Positions 16,164-25,466 of a stretch of 64,000 nucleotides of DNA are shown here, piece by piece (position 1 is the first letter of the stretch; each line of letters opens with the position of its first letter). Source of the stretch: Croceimicrobium sp965658965 (GTDB lineage: Bacteria > Bacteroidota > Bacteroidia > Flavobacteriales > Schleiferiaceae); contig CBFHVV010000003.1 in NCBI GenBank assembly GCA_965658965.1, positions 4,828 to 68,827 on the forward strand, written 5' to 3'. Made by a program: the position numbers and the translations under genes. Below the pieces are notes generated by a model that was given only the letters and a program-made list of their open reading frames with translations, did no database searches and had not been told where the DNA came from.

Positions 16164-16985
16164 TTAGCCTAAGCTTACTCTTTTGTAAGCTACCGCTTTC
16201 AAATCAGCATTAACTGACTGTAAATATTTAGCCACTGATAATTTTCCGTCACGGATATAATCTTGCTCTGTCAAAGTACTTTCCTTGAAGAACTTGTTTA
16301 ATCTACCCTGAGCAATTTTATCTAACATTGCCTCTGGCTTACCTTCTTGGCGTGCTAAGTCTTTACCTACTTCTAATTCACGATCGATAGTTTCCTGAGG
16401 AACTCCGTCGCGATCTAAAGAGATAGGGTTCATTGCTGCAGCTTGCATGGCAACATTTTTACCAGCTTCTTCAGCCTCTCCACTTAAACCTACTAAAGTA
16501 GCAAGTTTGTTTCCAGCGTGAATATAAGTGGCAACATAAGGTGCTTCCACTACTTCGTATGAACCGATTTCTAACTTCTCACCGATAACACCAGTTTGCT
16601 CAACTAATTTTTCAGCAACAGTCATATCACCTAAAGAAAGTTCTAAAAGAGCCTCTTTATTCGCGGCTTTATTCTCAATTGCTAAATTTAAGATGCTAGT
16701 AGTAAAATCTACAAAGCTTTCGTTCTTAGCAACGAAATCTGTCTCGCAGTTAAGGCTTAGTACCGCACCAAAGGTGTTGTCACTAGAAGCACCAGAAAGC
16801 ACACAACCCTCGGTAGCCTCGCGATCGGCACGTTTAGCGGCAATTTTTTGGCCTTTTTTACGTAGAATATCTACGGCTGCTTCAAAATCACCTTCGGCCT
16901 CAACCAAAGCCTTTTTACAATCCATCATACCGGCTCCGGTCTGTTTTCTGAGCTTGTTTACTTCTGCTGCAGTTATTTTAGCCAT
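16164..16985 (-). CDS. tsf: Elongation factor Ts
   Basis: Guanine-nucleotide exchange factor for EF-Tu. The protein has 273 residues. The N-terminal UBA-like domain carries KLRKQTGAGMMDCKKAL, and the core has the conserved SLNCETDFVAKN segment and IGENI-like VIGEKLEI. Two coiled EF-Ts core subdomains follow, slightly shorter than E. coli, as is usual in Bacteroidota. It is 97 bases downstream of rpsB with a hairpin in between. Confidence 0.97.
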   Translation of the reverse strand: MAKITAAEVNKLRKQTGAGMMDCKKALVEAEGDFEAAVDILRKKGQKIAAKRADREATEGCVLSGASSDNTFGAVLSLNCETDFVAKNESFVDFTTSILNLAIENKAANKEALLELSLGDMTVAEKLVEQTGVIGEKLEIGSYEVVEAPYVATYIHAGNKLATLVGLSGEAEEAGKNVAMQAAAMNPISLDRDGVPQETIDRELEVGKDLARQEGKPEAMLDKIAQGRLNKFFKESTLTEQDYIRDGKLSVAKYLQSVNADLKAVAYKRVSLG

Positions 16986-17022
16986 TTGTATTTGTATTTA
17001 ATGTTGATTTCTAAAAATTAAA

Positions 17023-17052
17023 AGAAGGGACAAAATTTAATTCACCCCTTCT
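17023..17052 (-). terminator. Possible attenuator between rpsB and tsf
   Basis: AGAAGGG at 17023-17029 pairs with CCCTTCT at 17046-17052; on the minus strand the stem is followed by TTTAATTTTT. It lies in the rpsB-tsf gap, where partial termination could set different amounts of S2 and EF-Ts. Confidence 0.45.
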
Positions 17053-17082
17053 AAATATTGTAACGCTTAATTTAAGATTTGA

Positions 17083-17862
17083 TTAAGCTTTTGCCTCTTC
17101 AGTGCTAGCTTCTGCATCTCCTGCTTTTGCTGCCGCTTTCTTAATTTTAGCGTCTTTTGCTTTATTTTTTTCAGCGTTACGTTCTTCAAGACCGTTGCGA
17201 ATAGCATCCGTTACCTTACCAACTAAAATGTCGATTGATTTGGTAGCATCGTCGTTCCCAGGAATCGCGTAATCCACTTGATTCGGATCTGAATTCGTAT
17301 CTACGATTGCGAAAGTAGGTATACCCAATTTCTGAGCTTCTTTTACCGCAATGTGTTCTTTATTAATATCGATGATAAACAAAGCTCCTGGCAAGCGAGT
17401 CATGTCAGCAATTGATCCTAGCTGTCTGTCTAACTTATCACGCTGACGATCCACTTGTAGGCGCTCTCTTTTACTTAAGGTTAAATAGCTACCATCTTCT
17501 TTCATACGATCGATGTTCTGCATCTTCTTGATCGCCTTACGGATAGTAACAAAGTTGGTTAACATACCTCCTGGCCAACGCTCGGTAATGTATGGCATAT
17601 TAACACCACCAGCCTGAACTTCTAATATTTCTTTGGCTTGCTTCTTAGTTGCAACGTACATGATCTTACGACCACTCGCAGCAATTTTCTGCAAAGCCTC
17701 TGCGGCTTGGTTTAATTTTGCTTGTGTTTTATACAAGTCGATAATGTGAATACCATTACGCTCCATAAAGATATAAGGAGCCATGTTGGGATTCCACTTG
17801 CGCGTTAAGTGACCGAAGTGCACTCCTGCGTCTAACATTTCTTTTACAAACTGATCTGCCAT
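17083..17862 (-). CDS. rpsB: 30S ribosomal protein S2
   Basis: Small-subunit protein of 259 residues needed for S1 docking. Family motifs include the N-terminal GVHFGHLTRKWNPNM, the ERWPGGMLTNF segment and PTFAIVDTNSDP. The C-terminal tail is Lys/Ala-rich and extends beyond the E. coli protein, as in other Bacteroidota. Encoded between rpsI and tsf in the conserved order; the 94-base gap to rpsI contains no clear promoter. Confidence 0.97.
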   Translation of the reverse strand: MADQFVKEMLDAGVHFGHLTRKWNPNMAPYIFMERNGIHIIDLYKTQAKLNQAAEALQKIAASGRKIMYVATKKQAKEILEVQAGGVNMPYITERWPGGMLTNFVTIRKAIKKMQNIDRMKEDGSYLTLSKRERLQVDRQRDKLDRQLGSIADMTRLPGALFIIDINKEHIAVKEAQKLGIPTFAIVDTNSDPNQVDYAIPGNDDATKSIDILVGKVTDAIRNGLEERNAEKNKAKDAKIKKAAAKAGDAEASTEEAKA

Positions 17863-17956
17863 GAGATGTTTAATTGTTTACATTCACTAAATTCAACCCA
17901 AGGGTGGTAGCATACTAACCCCTCGAATTTGGATACTAAACCCAAAAAAATAATTC

Positions 17957-18343
17957 TTAACGTTTCGAGAATTGGAATTTCTTTCTCGCTTTTTTCTGAC
18001 CGAATTTCTTACGCTCTACCATACGTGGATCACGGGTAAGAACACCTTCTGGCTTGAGCGCGATGCGATGATCAGGATTGATCTCACATAAACCGCGGCT
18101 AATACCTAAGCGAATCGCTTCAGCTTGACCAGTGATTCCGCCTCCATCAACGTTTACCATAACGTCGTACTGAGAAGCAGTTTCGGTTAATAAAAATGCT
18201 TGCTCTACTTTATAGTGTAATGCAGCAGTATCGAAATAGTCTTTGTAATCTTTCTTATTAATTGTGATTACTCCTGAGCCTTCTTTCAAGAAAACTCGAG
18301 CCACAGACTTCTTTCTTCTTCCAATAGTGTGAGTTACAGACAT
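17957..18343 (-). CDS. rpsI: 30S ribosomal protein S9
   Basis: Small-subunit protein of 128 residues whose C-terminal tail reaches the P-site tRNA. The N-terminal TIGRRKKSVARVFL, the central GGGITGQAEAIRLGISR and the basic end KKARKKFQFSKR are diagnostic. It lies 9 bases downstream of rplM, the usual L13-S9 pair. Confidence 0.97.
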   Translation of the reverse strand: MSVTHTIGRRKKSVARVFLKEGSGVITINKKDYKDYFDTAALHYKVEQAFLLTETASQYDVMVNVDGGGITGQAEAIRLGISRGLCEINPDHRIALKPEGVLTRDPRMVERKKFGQKKARKKFQFSKR

Positions 18344-18352
18344 ACTCTCCTT

Positions 18353-18808
18353 TTATTTTACCGTATTAATGTCAATTGTTTCAGGCTTCTGAGCTTCATG
18401 AGGATGCTCAGTACCAACAAAGGCGTGGAGGTTGCGGAACAACTCACTACCAAGGCGGTTTTTAGGAAGCATACCTTTTACTGCATTTTCCAAAACTTTG
18501 GTTGGCCTTTTCATCAATAACTGCTCTGGCGTAGTGAAACGCTGTCCACCAGGGAACTCAGTATGACGAACATATTCCTTTTCAGTAGCTTTTAATCCAG
18601 TAAGCACAACTTTATCGGCATTAAGCACGATTACATTGTCTCCACAATCTACGTGTGGGGTGAAATTCACCTTATGCTTTCCGCGTAATAAAAACGCGAT
18701 TCCAGACGCTAGGCGACCTAGGGTTTGACCCTCAGCGTCGACTACTAACCATTTTTTATCAACAGTTTGGCTGTTTGCCGACACTGTTTTGTAACTCATT
18801 GTATTCAC
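18353..18808 (-). CDS. rplM: 50S ribosomal protein L13
   Basis: Large-subunit assembly protein of 151 residues, with motifs LGRLASGIAFLLRGK, FTPHVDCGDNV and the C-terminal GTEHPHEAQKP. The frame opens at TTG 18808; an ATG occurs three codons later at 18799. Bacteroidota L13 proteins commonly begin MDTLSYKT, which aligns with the TTG start (M-NTMSYKT), so I keep the TTG, but the ATG is a reasonable alternative. First gene of the rplM-rpsI-rpsB-tsf run. Confidence 0.95.
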   Translation of the reverse strand: MNTMSYKTVSANSQTVDKKWLVVDAEGQTLGRLASGIAFLLRGKHKVNFTPHVDCGDNVIVLNADKVVLTGLKATEKEYVRHTEFPGGQRFTTPEQLLMKRPTKVLENAVKGMLPKNRLGSELFRNLHAFVGTEHPHEAQKPETIDINTVK

Positions 18809-18864
18809 AACTACTTAATATTTAAAACGTTACCTTAAGTAAACCTACTCCCCCGAAAAGGGGC
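18809..18864 (-). promoter_or_regulatory. Candidate L13 ribosomal-protein leader
   Basis: The leader upstream of rplM holds a small hairpin with stem CCCC/GGGG and loop GAAAA as written on the plus strand (18850-18864), followed by an AT-rich stretch up to the start. Autoregulatory L13 leaders have been described by comparative analysis in Bacteroidia, but I cannot match the consensus here, so this is a weak call. Confidence 0.25.
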
Positions 18865-18971
18865 TGCGAATTTACAACAATAATTTTCACTTTACCAAAC
18901 CTTATTAACCATAAATAGTTGAAAATTAAAAGGCTTGTGAACAGACTCCTTTCTACTATCAACACAAATTC

Positions 18972-18979
18972 TATATTTG
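18972..18979 (+). promoter_or_regulatory. -7 promoter element TATATTTG for the M43 protease gene
   Basis: Exact TAnnTTTG match 30 bases upstream of the ATG at 19010. The -33 region is not a clear match. Confidence 0.55.
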
Positions 18980-19009
18980 CAGTAAGATTTCCCTAATATT
19001 CTCTTTAAT

Positions 19010-21118
19010 ATGAACAAGTTTTTCATCTTGTTAACGGCACTATTTGGTGCAAGTTTTTTTTCCTCTGCTCAGCAAAATAATCCCAAGAAATGTAATTTCG
19101 ATCATTTTTATGAAGCGCAATTAAATGATCCGCTGCAAAGAGACGCCCTATTAGAAACCGAAAGCTTAATTGCTCAACAAATTCAAGCTACTAAAAACAA
19201 GCAAAGTAAAGCCGCAGCCACTGTAGTTACCATCCCCACGGTTGTACATATTATTTATGCCAGCGCTCAAGACAATATATCTTTAAGCCAAATTGAAGAT
19301 GGCCTCCGTGTTTTAAACGAAGACTTTCGCCGCCAAAATGCCGACACTAATTTAACCAGCAGTCTTTTCAAACCAGTGGCGGCCGATTTTGAAATAGAGT
19401 TTGCCCTAGCTAAAATCGATCCCCAAGGTAACTGCACCGACGGTATTACCCGTACCCAAAGCCTTGAGTCACTTTCCGGTGATGAAGGTTCTAAAATTGT
19501 AAAGTGGAACCGAAATAAATATTTGAATATTTGGGTTACACGTAATGTTTCCAATTCTTTACCTAGTGACCCACAAGGTTATGTTCTAGGCTATTCTTTC
19601 TTCCCTCGCGCAAACTCTCTTGTTTCGGGTGACGGTGTTATTCTTCGTCATGATCAATTTGGCACAATTGGCACAGCTAGTGGAAGCGCTGGGCGCACCC
19701 TCACCCACGAAGTAGGACATTACCTAGCTTTACACCATCCTTTTGCCGGCAGCTGTAACGGAAACGGCGGTTCTAACCCCGTAGGAAATGTTGGCGGCTC
19801 AAACACTGGCGACTATTGCGCAGACACCCCGCCCGTATTAGAATCTAACGGTGGTTGCTCGCCTATAAACTCTTGTAGTAGCGACAGTCCTGATCTTACC
19901 GATCAAATTGAAAATTACATGGATTATACGGACTGCCAAAACATGTTTAGCGCTGACCAAAAAGCAAGGGCTAGGGCGGTAATCAATAGCAGCTTTTTAA
20001 GAGCCACACTAGTATCTCAATCTAACCTTATCGCCACTGGCGTAGTTAATCCTCCTAGCTGCACCCCCACTGCTGCCTTAGAAAGTCAAAAAGCCGTGGT
20101 TTGTATAAATGAAGTAGTACAATTTAATGATATCTCAGAAAATGGTGACCCAAGCTCCTGGTCTTGGTCTTTCCCGGGTGGAACCCCAAGTTCATCTACC
20201 CTAGAAAACCCTACTGTTTCTTATGCCGCACCAGGGAAATACGATGTTAGCCTAACCGTTAGCAATAGCGCAGGCTCCAATACCGTAAATCTTACTGAAT
20301 ATGTTAGTGTTAAAAGTTCTGCTAACCCTTTCTTTAACCTCACTTGGGTGGAAAGCTTTGAGTCAGGAAGCATTCCCATGGTTGTATCCATTAAAGATTA
20401 TGATCAAAACCCATTTAAGCCTTTCGGCGGAGCTGGCTCACATTTAAGTAATTCATTAGTACTAGAAAAGGTCAATCGCATTGCCGAAGGCGGTATTGAT
20501 GAATTAATTACACCAGCCATCGCTACTGCAGGTGGCTCTAACCTTAACTTATTTTTCGACTTTGCCTTTGCTGCACAAGCGAATGATGATTCCGACGAAT
20601 TGGAGGTATTTGTTTCACGCGATTGCGGTGCCACTTGGAATAGAAGGCGCTTCTACAATAGTGGTAGATTACGCACAGCCGCTAATACTACGGGTAACTT
20701 TGTTCCAGGCCCGAATGATTGGAGTACCGAAACCATAAATTTCGATGCCTACATTCAAAATGATCCCATCTTAATAAAGTTTGTGTTTAATAATGGTGGC
20801 GGTAATAACTTTTACATTGATAACATTCGTTTTGGACAAGGAACCGATGTAAGCTTAGCCGAGTTTGGCGCAACCGACCTTAAGATTTATCCAAATCCTA
20901 GTAAGGGTCATTTGAATATTAAGCTTAGTGATCTTCTTGACCGTGGCTTGGACCTTAAAATTATTGACCTTGGCGGTAGATTGGTTCACAGCCAAAAACT
21001 GGCTACCGAAAATTCAAAATTAGACTTAAACCTAGATTTAAGCCTCACTCCTGGCCTTTACCTTATCTCTATACAAGGTGATAAGACAAGCATTAGTGAG
21101 AAATTAATTATCGAATAG
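19010..21118 (+). CDS. T9SS-secreted M43 (pappalysin-type) zinc metalloprotease with PKD domain
   Basis: Secreted protease of 702 residues. Signal peptide 1-20; a propeptide-like region; an M43 catalytic domain with the zinc site HEVGHYLALHH near residue 234 and a downstream Met-turn in NYMDYTDCQNMF; a PKD domain at about 350-430 with WSWSFPGGTPSSS; a jelly-roll-like domain at about 440-620; and a T9SS sorting domain at about 625-702 starting at IYPNPSKG and ending KLIIE. Cysteine-rich loops around the zinc site agree with the pappalysin group. Single-gene unit with its own promoter and strong terminator. Confidence 0.9.
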   Translation: MNKFFILLTALFGASFFSSAQQNNPKKCNFDHFYEAQLNDPLQRDALLETESLIAQQIQATKNKQSKAAATVVTIPTVVHIIYASAQDNISLSQIEDGLRVLNEDFRRQNADTNLTSSLFKPVAADFEIEFALAKIDPQGNCTDGITRTQSLESLSGDEGSKIVKWNRNKYLNIWVTRNVSNSLPSDPQGYVLGYSFFPRANSLVSGDGVILRHDQFGTIGTASGSAGRTLTHEVGHYLALHHPFAGSCNGNGGSNPVGNVGGSNTGDYCADTPPVLESNGGCSPINSCSSDSPDLTDQIENYMDYTDCQNMFSADQKARARAVINSSFLRATLVSQSNLIATGVVNPPSCTPTAALESQKAVVCINEVVQFNDISENGDPSSWSWSFPGGTPSSSTLENPTVSYAAPGKYDVSLTVSNSAGSNTVNLTEYVSVKSSANPFFNLTWVESFESGSIPMVVSIKDYDQNPFKPFGGAGSHLSNSLVLEKVNRIAEGGIDELITPAIATAGGSNLNLFFDFAFAAQANDDSDELEVFVSRDCGATWNRRRFYNSGRLRTAANTTGNFVPGPNDWSTETINFDAYIQNDPILIKFVFNNGGGNNFYIDNIRFGQGTDVSLAEFGATDLKIYPNPSKGHLNIKLSDLLDRGLDLKIIDLGGRLVHSQKLATENSKLDLNLDLSLTPGLYLISIQGDKTSISEKLIIE

Positions 21119-21134
21119 AAAAAAAACTGAACAC

Positions 21135-21177
21135 AAAAAAAGGGTTCTTTAGAATATCTTCTGAAGGACCCTTTTTT
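21135..21177 (+). terminator. Rho-independent terminator after the M43 protease gene
   Basis: Long imperfect stem AAAAAAGGGTTCTT.../...AAGGACCCTTTTTT with a loop near 21152-21159 and a T6 tract, starting 16 bases after the stop. Confidence 0.85.
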
Positions 21178-21392
21178 AGTACTAGGTATTGGCCAATAAA
21201 CTTAAACTTTGACTGTAACTTCCAAGGATTATTCCCTTGAGGCCATATTTATTAATAAGTAAGAGGAGTTCTTCTAACGGTTCTAATAAACGTCTGGGCG
21301 GTATAGATTATTTGTATTTAAAGTACGCTCTTATTATTTGAAAGATATATCGTTATTTAAAAACGGAAATGACCGCCTTGCGTTTATTTGTT

Positions 21393-22277
21393 GTTGCCCA
21401 CAGTTTTCTATTTCATTTCTTAATAAACTTAATAAAATCGTTCCCAAATTCTGTAATTCCCATATTAGTAAAAGGAGCGTAGCTTATTACGTTTCTTGGG
21501 TTGTTAATAAGGAGCCCTCTAGAGACTAATCTTTGTTTGTAAAAAAGAAAGCTCTTTTCATCCATATTGTAAAATTCAGCAAAACGATATTTATCGTACG
21601 CACTTAGTTTCTTTTTCTGACTTTCGTGATCCGCTTTTACTCGGTTGCGCGGCTTTTCATACTCTGAACCACCAAATGTCATACTCTGTTCTTTCATTTT
21701 TTGCTCTAATGACTTTAAATTGTCATGAAGAAGATTTAGCAGATCGATTTCCTTTTCAAATTCCTTATCAAAGTATCTATGATGATAAAGGATTGTTATC
21801 TCCTCTTCGGTTAATGTGCTTATCAAATCTAAGTAATGGTCAATAACTTCGGCTCTCTCAGTAGGTTCGCAAAGCTCTCTAATAATAATATCTTTAAACC
21901 TTACCTGTTTCAGCTTAGACTTTGTTTGAACTACCCTTCTAATAACTGACTCAAAAAGGTCGTTAAAATCTTCGGTCTTAATGTTTTCAAGATTTACTTT
22001 CGATTCTTCCGTAAACCCATCTGCAAGTATCTGAACAAAATCATTAAGCCGTTTTTGTTTAACTCGGCTGTTATATTCGAAAAATAATTCATCTAAAGCT
22101 GCACCAGCAAAGGGTACCGCACCAAAAAGTGATTTGACTGAACTATTTATAATTTCTTTAGCATTTACTTTTTCCACTGTGATTATCTTATAATTAGTAG
22201 TTGGTAACTCAGCTTAGTCATTTTACTTTATTCCTAGGACCACAGGTTTCTGCAGTCTAGTAAGAATTGTGGGCAAC
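21393..22277. repeat. 10-bp inverted repeats bracketing the accessory gene
   Basis: GTTGCCCACA at 21393-21402 and its exact complement TGTGGGCAAC at 22268-22277 flank the 254-residue hypothetical gene at 21413-22177. The match continues partially (CAGTTTTC against CAATTC). A 10-bp pair in about 1 kb can arise by chance, so the call is tentative. Confidence 0.3.
21413..22177 (-). CDS. Hypothetical protein with hydrophobic N-terminal hairpin
   Basis: Protein of 254 residues from a GTG at 22175-22177. Residues 14-28 (LFGAVPFAGAALDEL) form a short hydrophobic, possibly membrane-active segment, followed by a basic amphipathic helix with KQKRLNDFVQILADGF; the rest is helical and highly charged, with a possible coiled coil near 145-165. 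The C-terminal 70 residues look like a winged-helix module. I recall related N-termini (LFESVxxRVVQTKS) in uncharacterised Bacteroidota proteins but know no function. It sits alone between polA and the M43 protease gene, with AT-rich flanks and short inverted repeats, which suggests acquired DNA. Confidence 0.7.
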   Translation of the reverse strand: MEKVNAKEIINSSVKSLFGAVPFAGAALDELFFEYNSRVKQKRLNDFVQILADGFTEESKVNLENIKTEDFNDLFESVIRRVVQTKSKLKQVRFKDIIIRELCEPTERAEVIDHYLDLISTLTEEEITILYHHRYFDKEFEKEIDLLNLLHDNLKSLEQKMKEQSMTFGGSEYEKPRNRVKADHESQKKKLSAYDKYRFAEFYNMDEKSFLFYKQRLVSRGLLINNPRNVISYAPFTNMGITEFGNDFIKFIKK

Positions 22278-22500
22278 TACCTCTTAACCTGAATTCGATG
22301 CTTCGTAGCAAGGGTCAGATTTTCATAAACGACAGATACACAATACTCATTTTCAAACTCTTGGCTGGTCAAGTGGCGGAAACGCTGCGCAGTAGAGCGT
22401 GATTTATGGAAATGAACTCCACCTATTTGTAGGAGTTCTGAACCGCAAAGAATAGCCGAATTGAGTTTAGTCCTAAGTGCGCTGCGCTTTTGTACTAAAC
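22178..22500. other. 323-bp intergenic stretch beside polA with hairpins
   Basis: No convincing gene. An open frame of 80 codons on the minus strand (22277-22519) overlaps the polA end and has no recognisable features. Visible structures are GAACTCC/GGAGTTC at 22414-22438 with an inner CCTA/TAGG option, and the large inverted repeat at 22461-22504. The region may be the remnant of an insertion. Confidence 0.4.
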
Positions 22501-22504
22501 TCAA
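22461..22504 (-). terminator. Large inverted repeat abutting the polA stop codon
   Basis: Perfect 11-bp arms TTGAGTTTAGT (22461-22471) and ACTAAACTCAA (22494-22504) enclose a second stem AAGTGCG/TGCGCTT formed with two G-T pairs. The right arm includes the polA stop codon TGA (22501-22503). It probably acts as the 3' hairpin of the polA message, but a T-tract is missing, so it may instead be a relic of a mobile element. Confidence 0.5.
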
Positions 22505-25299
22505 TGCGCTTCGAGCCAATTGGCACCAAAACCACTTTCTACTAATAGAGGCACTTCTGTTTTTACCGCATTCTCCATTTTATCCACAATAAGCTTAGTC
22601 ACCTCATCTAATTCTTCTTTTGGTGCATCAAATACTAATTCATCGTGCACTTGAAGCAGCATTTTAGTTTTATACGATTCTAAAGCTTCATCGATATTAA
22701 TCATAGCGATTTTTATAATATCGGCCGCCGAGCCTTGGATAGGTGCATTTACAGCATTACGTTCCGCATGCCCTCGTACCACCGCATTTTTACTGTTTAT
22801 ATCCTTCAGATAGCGGCGCCTGCCTAGCATGGTTTCTACATAACCTTGCGCCCGGGCCAAATCCTTTTGTGCCTCAATATAATCCCTGATACCGGGGTAT
22901 GTTTTAAAATAACTTTTAATTATATCGCTTGCCTCACCACGGCTAAGACTTGTTTGCTGACTAAGGCCATAAGCGCTAACACCGTAAATTATCCCAAAAT
23001 TTACCGTTTTAGCATTACTGCGCATTTCGCGACTTACCTCATCTAGGGAAACCCCAAACACTTTAGCCGCCGTTGCCGCATGAATATCTTCACCTTTTAT
23101 AAACGCCTCCATCATAGTCTTTTCCTGACTCAGTTGGGCAATTAAACGCAATTCAATTTGACTATAATCTGCCGCTAATATTACATGGTCTTTATCACGC
23201 GGAATAAAAGCTTTGCGCACTTCCTGCCCACGCAGGGTACGAATAGGAATGTTTTGTAAATTAGGATTCGTACTACTTAAGCGACCAGTGGCTGCCACTG
23301 CTTGATTAAAGCTACTGTGGATTCTTCCGGTGGAGTCGCTCACCAAATCAGGAAGTGCATCTACGTAAGTACTTTTTAGCTTAACCATTTGACGGTAGTC
23401 TAAAATCTTCTGAATGATCTCGTGATCTTTCGCCAAATCCTGCAAAATGTCTTCACCAGTGGCATACTGTCCACTTTTGGTTTTCTTGGGCTTATCTACC
23501 AATTGCATTTCCCCAAAAAGCACCTCTCCTAACTGGCGAGGCGAAGCAATATTAAAGTCGGGATTACCCGAAAGCTCATGAATATCACGCTCCAAATTGG
23601 CAATGTCTTCGGCTAATTTTTCCGATAAAGTCGCTAAGGCTTCTCGGTCTAAGTTAATGCCTTCCATTTCCATTTTGGCCAGGACCTTGAGTAAGGGGGT
23701 CTCAATTTCCGCCAACACTTTTTTAGTATTACTATCGCCTAATTTTTCCTTAAAAACTTGGGCCAAGCGTAGCGTGATGTCTGCATCCTCGCCGGCATAT
23801 TCAGCCGCTAAAGAAGGATCTACTTCACGCATGGTTTTTTGGTTTTTACCCTTTTTACCAATCAGCTTCTCAATAGGCTGTGGCTGGTAATTAAGATAGG
23901 TTTCCGCCATAATATCCATATTATGACGCATATCGGGATTAATTAAATAATGAGCCAACATGGTATCGAAAAGAGGCCCTTTTACCGGCATCTTATATTG
24001 GTGCAAAACACTGAGGTCGTACTTTAAATTCTGACCGATTTTCTCAATTTCCTCATCTTCAAAAAAGGCTTTAAACTCTTCTAAAATACTTTTTTCCTCC
24101 CCTTGCGGTAGATGCACATAATAGGCCAAGCCGGGTTTATATGAAAAAGCCAAGCCTACCAATTCTGCTTTCTGCACATCTAGCCCAGTAGTTTCTGTAT
24201 CGAAGCAAACCGACTTTTGTTTGAGTAAGTTTTCTAATAAAAGTTGGCGCTCTTTCGGATGCTGTATTAATTGATAAAGATGCTCGCTGTTTTCTAAATT
24301 GTGAAGACCACTTTCTACATTGCCTGCCTCTCCCTCTTCGCTAGGCGCAGAAAACATATCCATTTGACCACCGGTATCCTTCTTGGCAATTTTAACATCG
24401 CCTTTGGGCGCATCTGCTGTAGCATCTGTCCCTAAAACCCGGCGAGATAATGTTCTAAATTCCAACTCTTTAAAAAGCTCCTGAATCTTCTCTACGTCGG
24501 CTGGATCCTTCGTAAAACTTTTTTCTTCAAACTCGATGGGAACATCTAAAATTATCCGCGCAAGTTTTTTAGAAAGCAAGGCTTGTTCTTCATTAGCGCG
24601 AATTTTCTCACCCAACTTTCCTTTTATCTCCTCCGCCTTTTCGTACATGGCCTCCATTGAGCCATATTGCTTTAAAAGCTTAGAAGCAGTTTTTGGCCCT
24701 ACCCCGGGAATACCAGGAATATTATCTACCGCATCGCCCATCATCCCCAAATAATCCACTACTTGGTCTACATTCTCAATATCAAACTTGGCTTTAATTT
24801 CTTCTACGCCCCATACTTCTGCAGGATTGCCGCTGCGACCCGGGCGGTACATAAAAATATTCTCACTTACTAATTGCCCAAAATCCTTGTCAGGCGTCAT
24901 CATATAAACCTCATAGCCTTCCTTTTCGGCTTGTTTGGCGAGGGTGCCAATTACATCATCTGCCTCGTAGCCATCTACGCCTAAAAAAGGAATATTGAAA
25001 GCCTCTGCCATTTTACGGATATAAGGAAAAGCCACTTTTATTCCTTCTGGGGTTTCTTCACGTTGGGCTTTATAGGCCTCATATTCGATGTGTCGCACGG
25101 TAGGCGCACTAGTATCGTATACAATGGCAATATGCGAAGGGTTTTTCTTTTCTAGGATTTCCAGCAGGGTGGTAGTAAAACCAAAAATAGCTGAAGTATC
25201 TAAGCCATTAGAGTTAATTCGTGGGTTATTAATAAAGGCAAAATAGGAGCGATATATGAGTGCAAATGCGTCGAGTAAATATAATGTTGGCTTGGACAT
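22501..25299 (-). CDS. polA: DNA polymerase I
   Basis: Repair and Okazaki-fragment polymerase of 932 residues. An N-terminal 5' nuclease domain (about 1-290) has LLDAFALIYRSYFAF, the GYEADDVIGTLA acidic site and the helix-hairpin-helix GIPGVGPKTASKLL. A 3'-5' exonuclease domain (about 340-520) retains the catalytic acidic residues in FDTETTGLD. The polymerase domain (about 550-932) has motif A DYSQIELR, motif B around RSNAKTVNFGIIYG, and motif C QVHDELVF. All three activities therefore look intact. Starts with ATG at 25297-25299. Confidence 0.97.
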   Translation of the reverse strand: MSKPTLYLLDAFALIYRSYFAFINNPRINSNGLDTSAIFGFTTTLLEILEKKNPSHIAIVYDTSAPTVRHIEYEAYKAQREETPEGIKVAFPYIRKMAEAFNIPFLGVDGYEADDVIGTLAKQAEKEGYEVYMMTPDKDFGQLVSENIFMYRPGRSGNPAEVWGVEEIKAKFDIENVDQVVDYLGMMGDAVDNIPGIPGVGPKTASKLLKQYGSMEAMYEKAEEIKGKLGEKIRANEEQALLSKKLARIILDVPIEFEEKSFTKDPADVEKIQELFKELEFRTLSRRVLGTDATADAPKGDVKIAKKDTGGQMDMFSAPSEEGEAGNVESGLHNLENSEHLYQLIQHPKERQLLLENLLKQKSVCFDTETTGLDVQKAELVGLAFSYKPGLAYYVHLPQGEEKSILEEFKAFFEDEEIEKIGQNLKYDLSVLHQYKMPVKGPLFDTMLAHYLINPDMRHNMDIMAETYLNYQPQPIEKLIGKKGKNQKTMREVDPSLAAEYAGEDADITLRLAQVFKEKLGDSNTKKVLAEIETPLLKVLAKMEMEGINLDREALATLSEKLAEDIANLERDIHELSGNPDFNIASPRQLGEVLFGEMQLVDKPKKTKSGQYATGEDILQDLAKDHEIIQKILDYRQMVKLKSTYVDALPDLVSDSTGRIHSSFNQAVAATGRLSSTNPNLQNIPIRTLRGQEVRKAFIPRDKDHVILAADYSQIELRLIAQLSQEKTMMEAFIKGEDIHAATAAKVFGVSLDEVSREMRSNAKTVNFGIIYGVSAYGLSQQTSLSRGEASDIIKSYFKTYPGIRDYIEAQKDLARAQGYVETMLGRRRYLKDINSKNAVVRGHAERNAVNAPIQGSAADIIKIAMINIDEALESYKTKMLLQVHDELVFDAPKEELDEVTKLIVDKMENAVKTEVPLLVESGFGANWLEAH

Positions 25300-25466
25300 A
25301 GAAATTTTTATGAAGTACGAAAATAAGGTTTAAAGCTCAGTTTTACTGAGGCATTCTCGCCAGGTTTAAAGCCAATTAATAGTTGCTTGAAAATCAATCG
25401 CCTTAAAACTTTACTTTCGCTCCGCACAATTTAAACCCTTTGGGGTTTTTCCTTAAAAATTAGCCC

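Noticed and set aside
22277..22519. 80-codon open frame overlapping the polA end
   Set aside because: It lies over two hairpins, has no recognisable motif, and shares bases with the polA stop; more likely non-coding.
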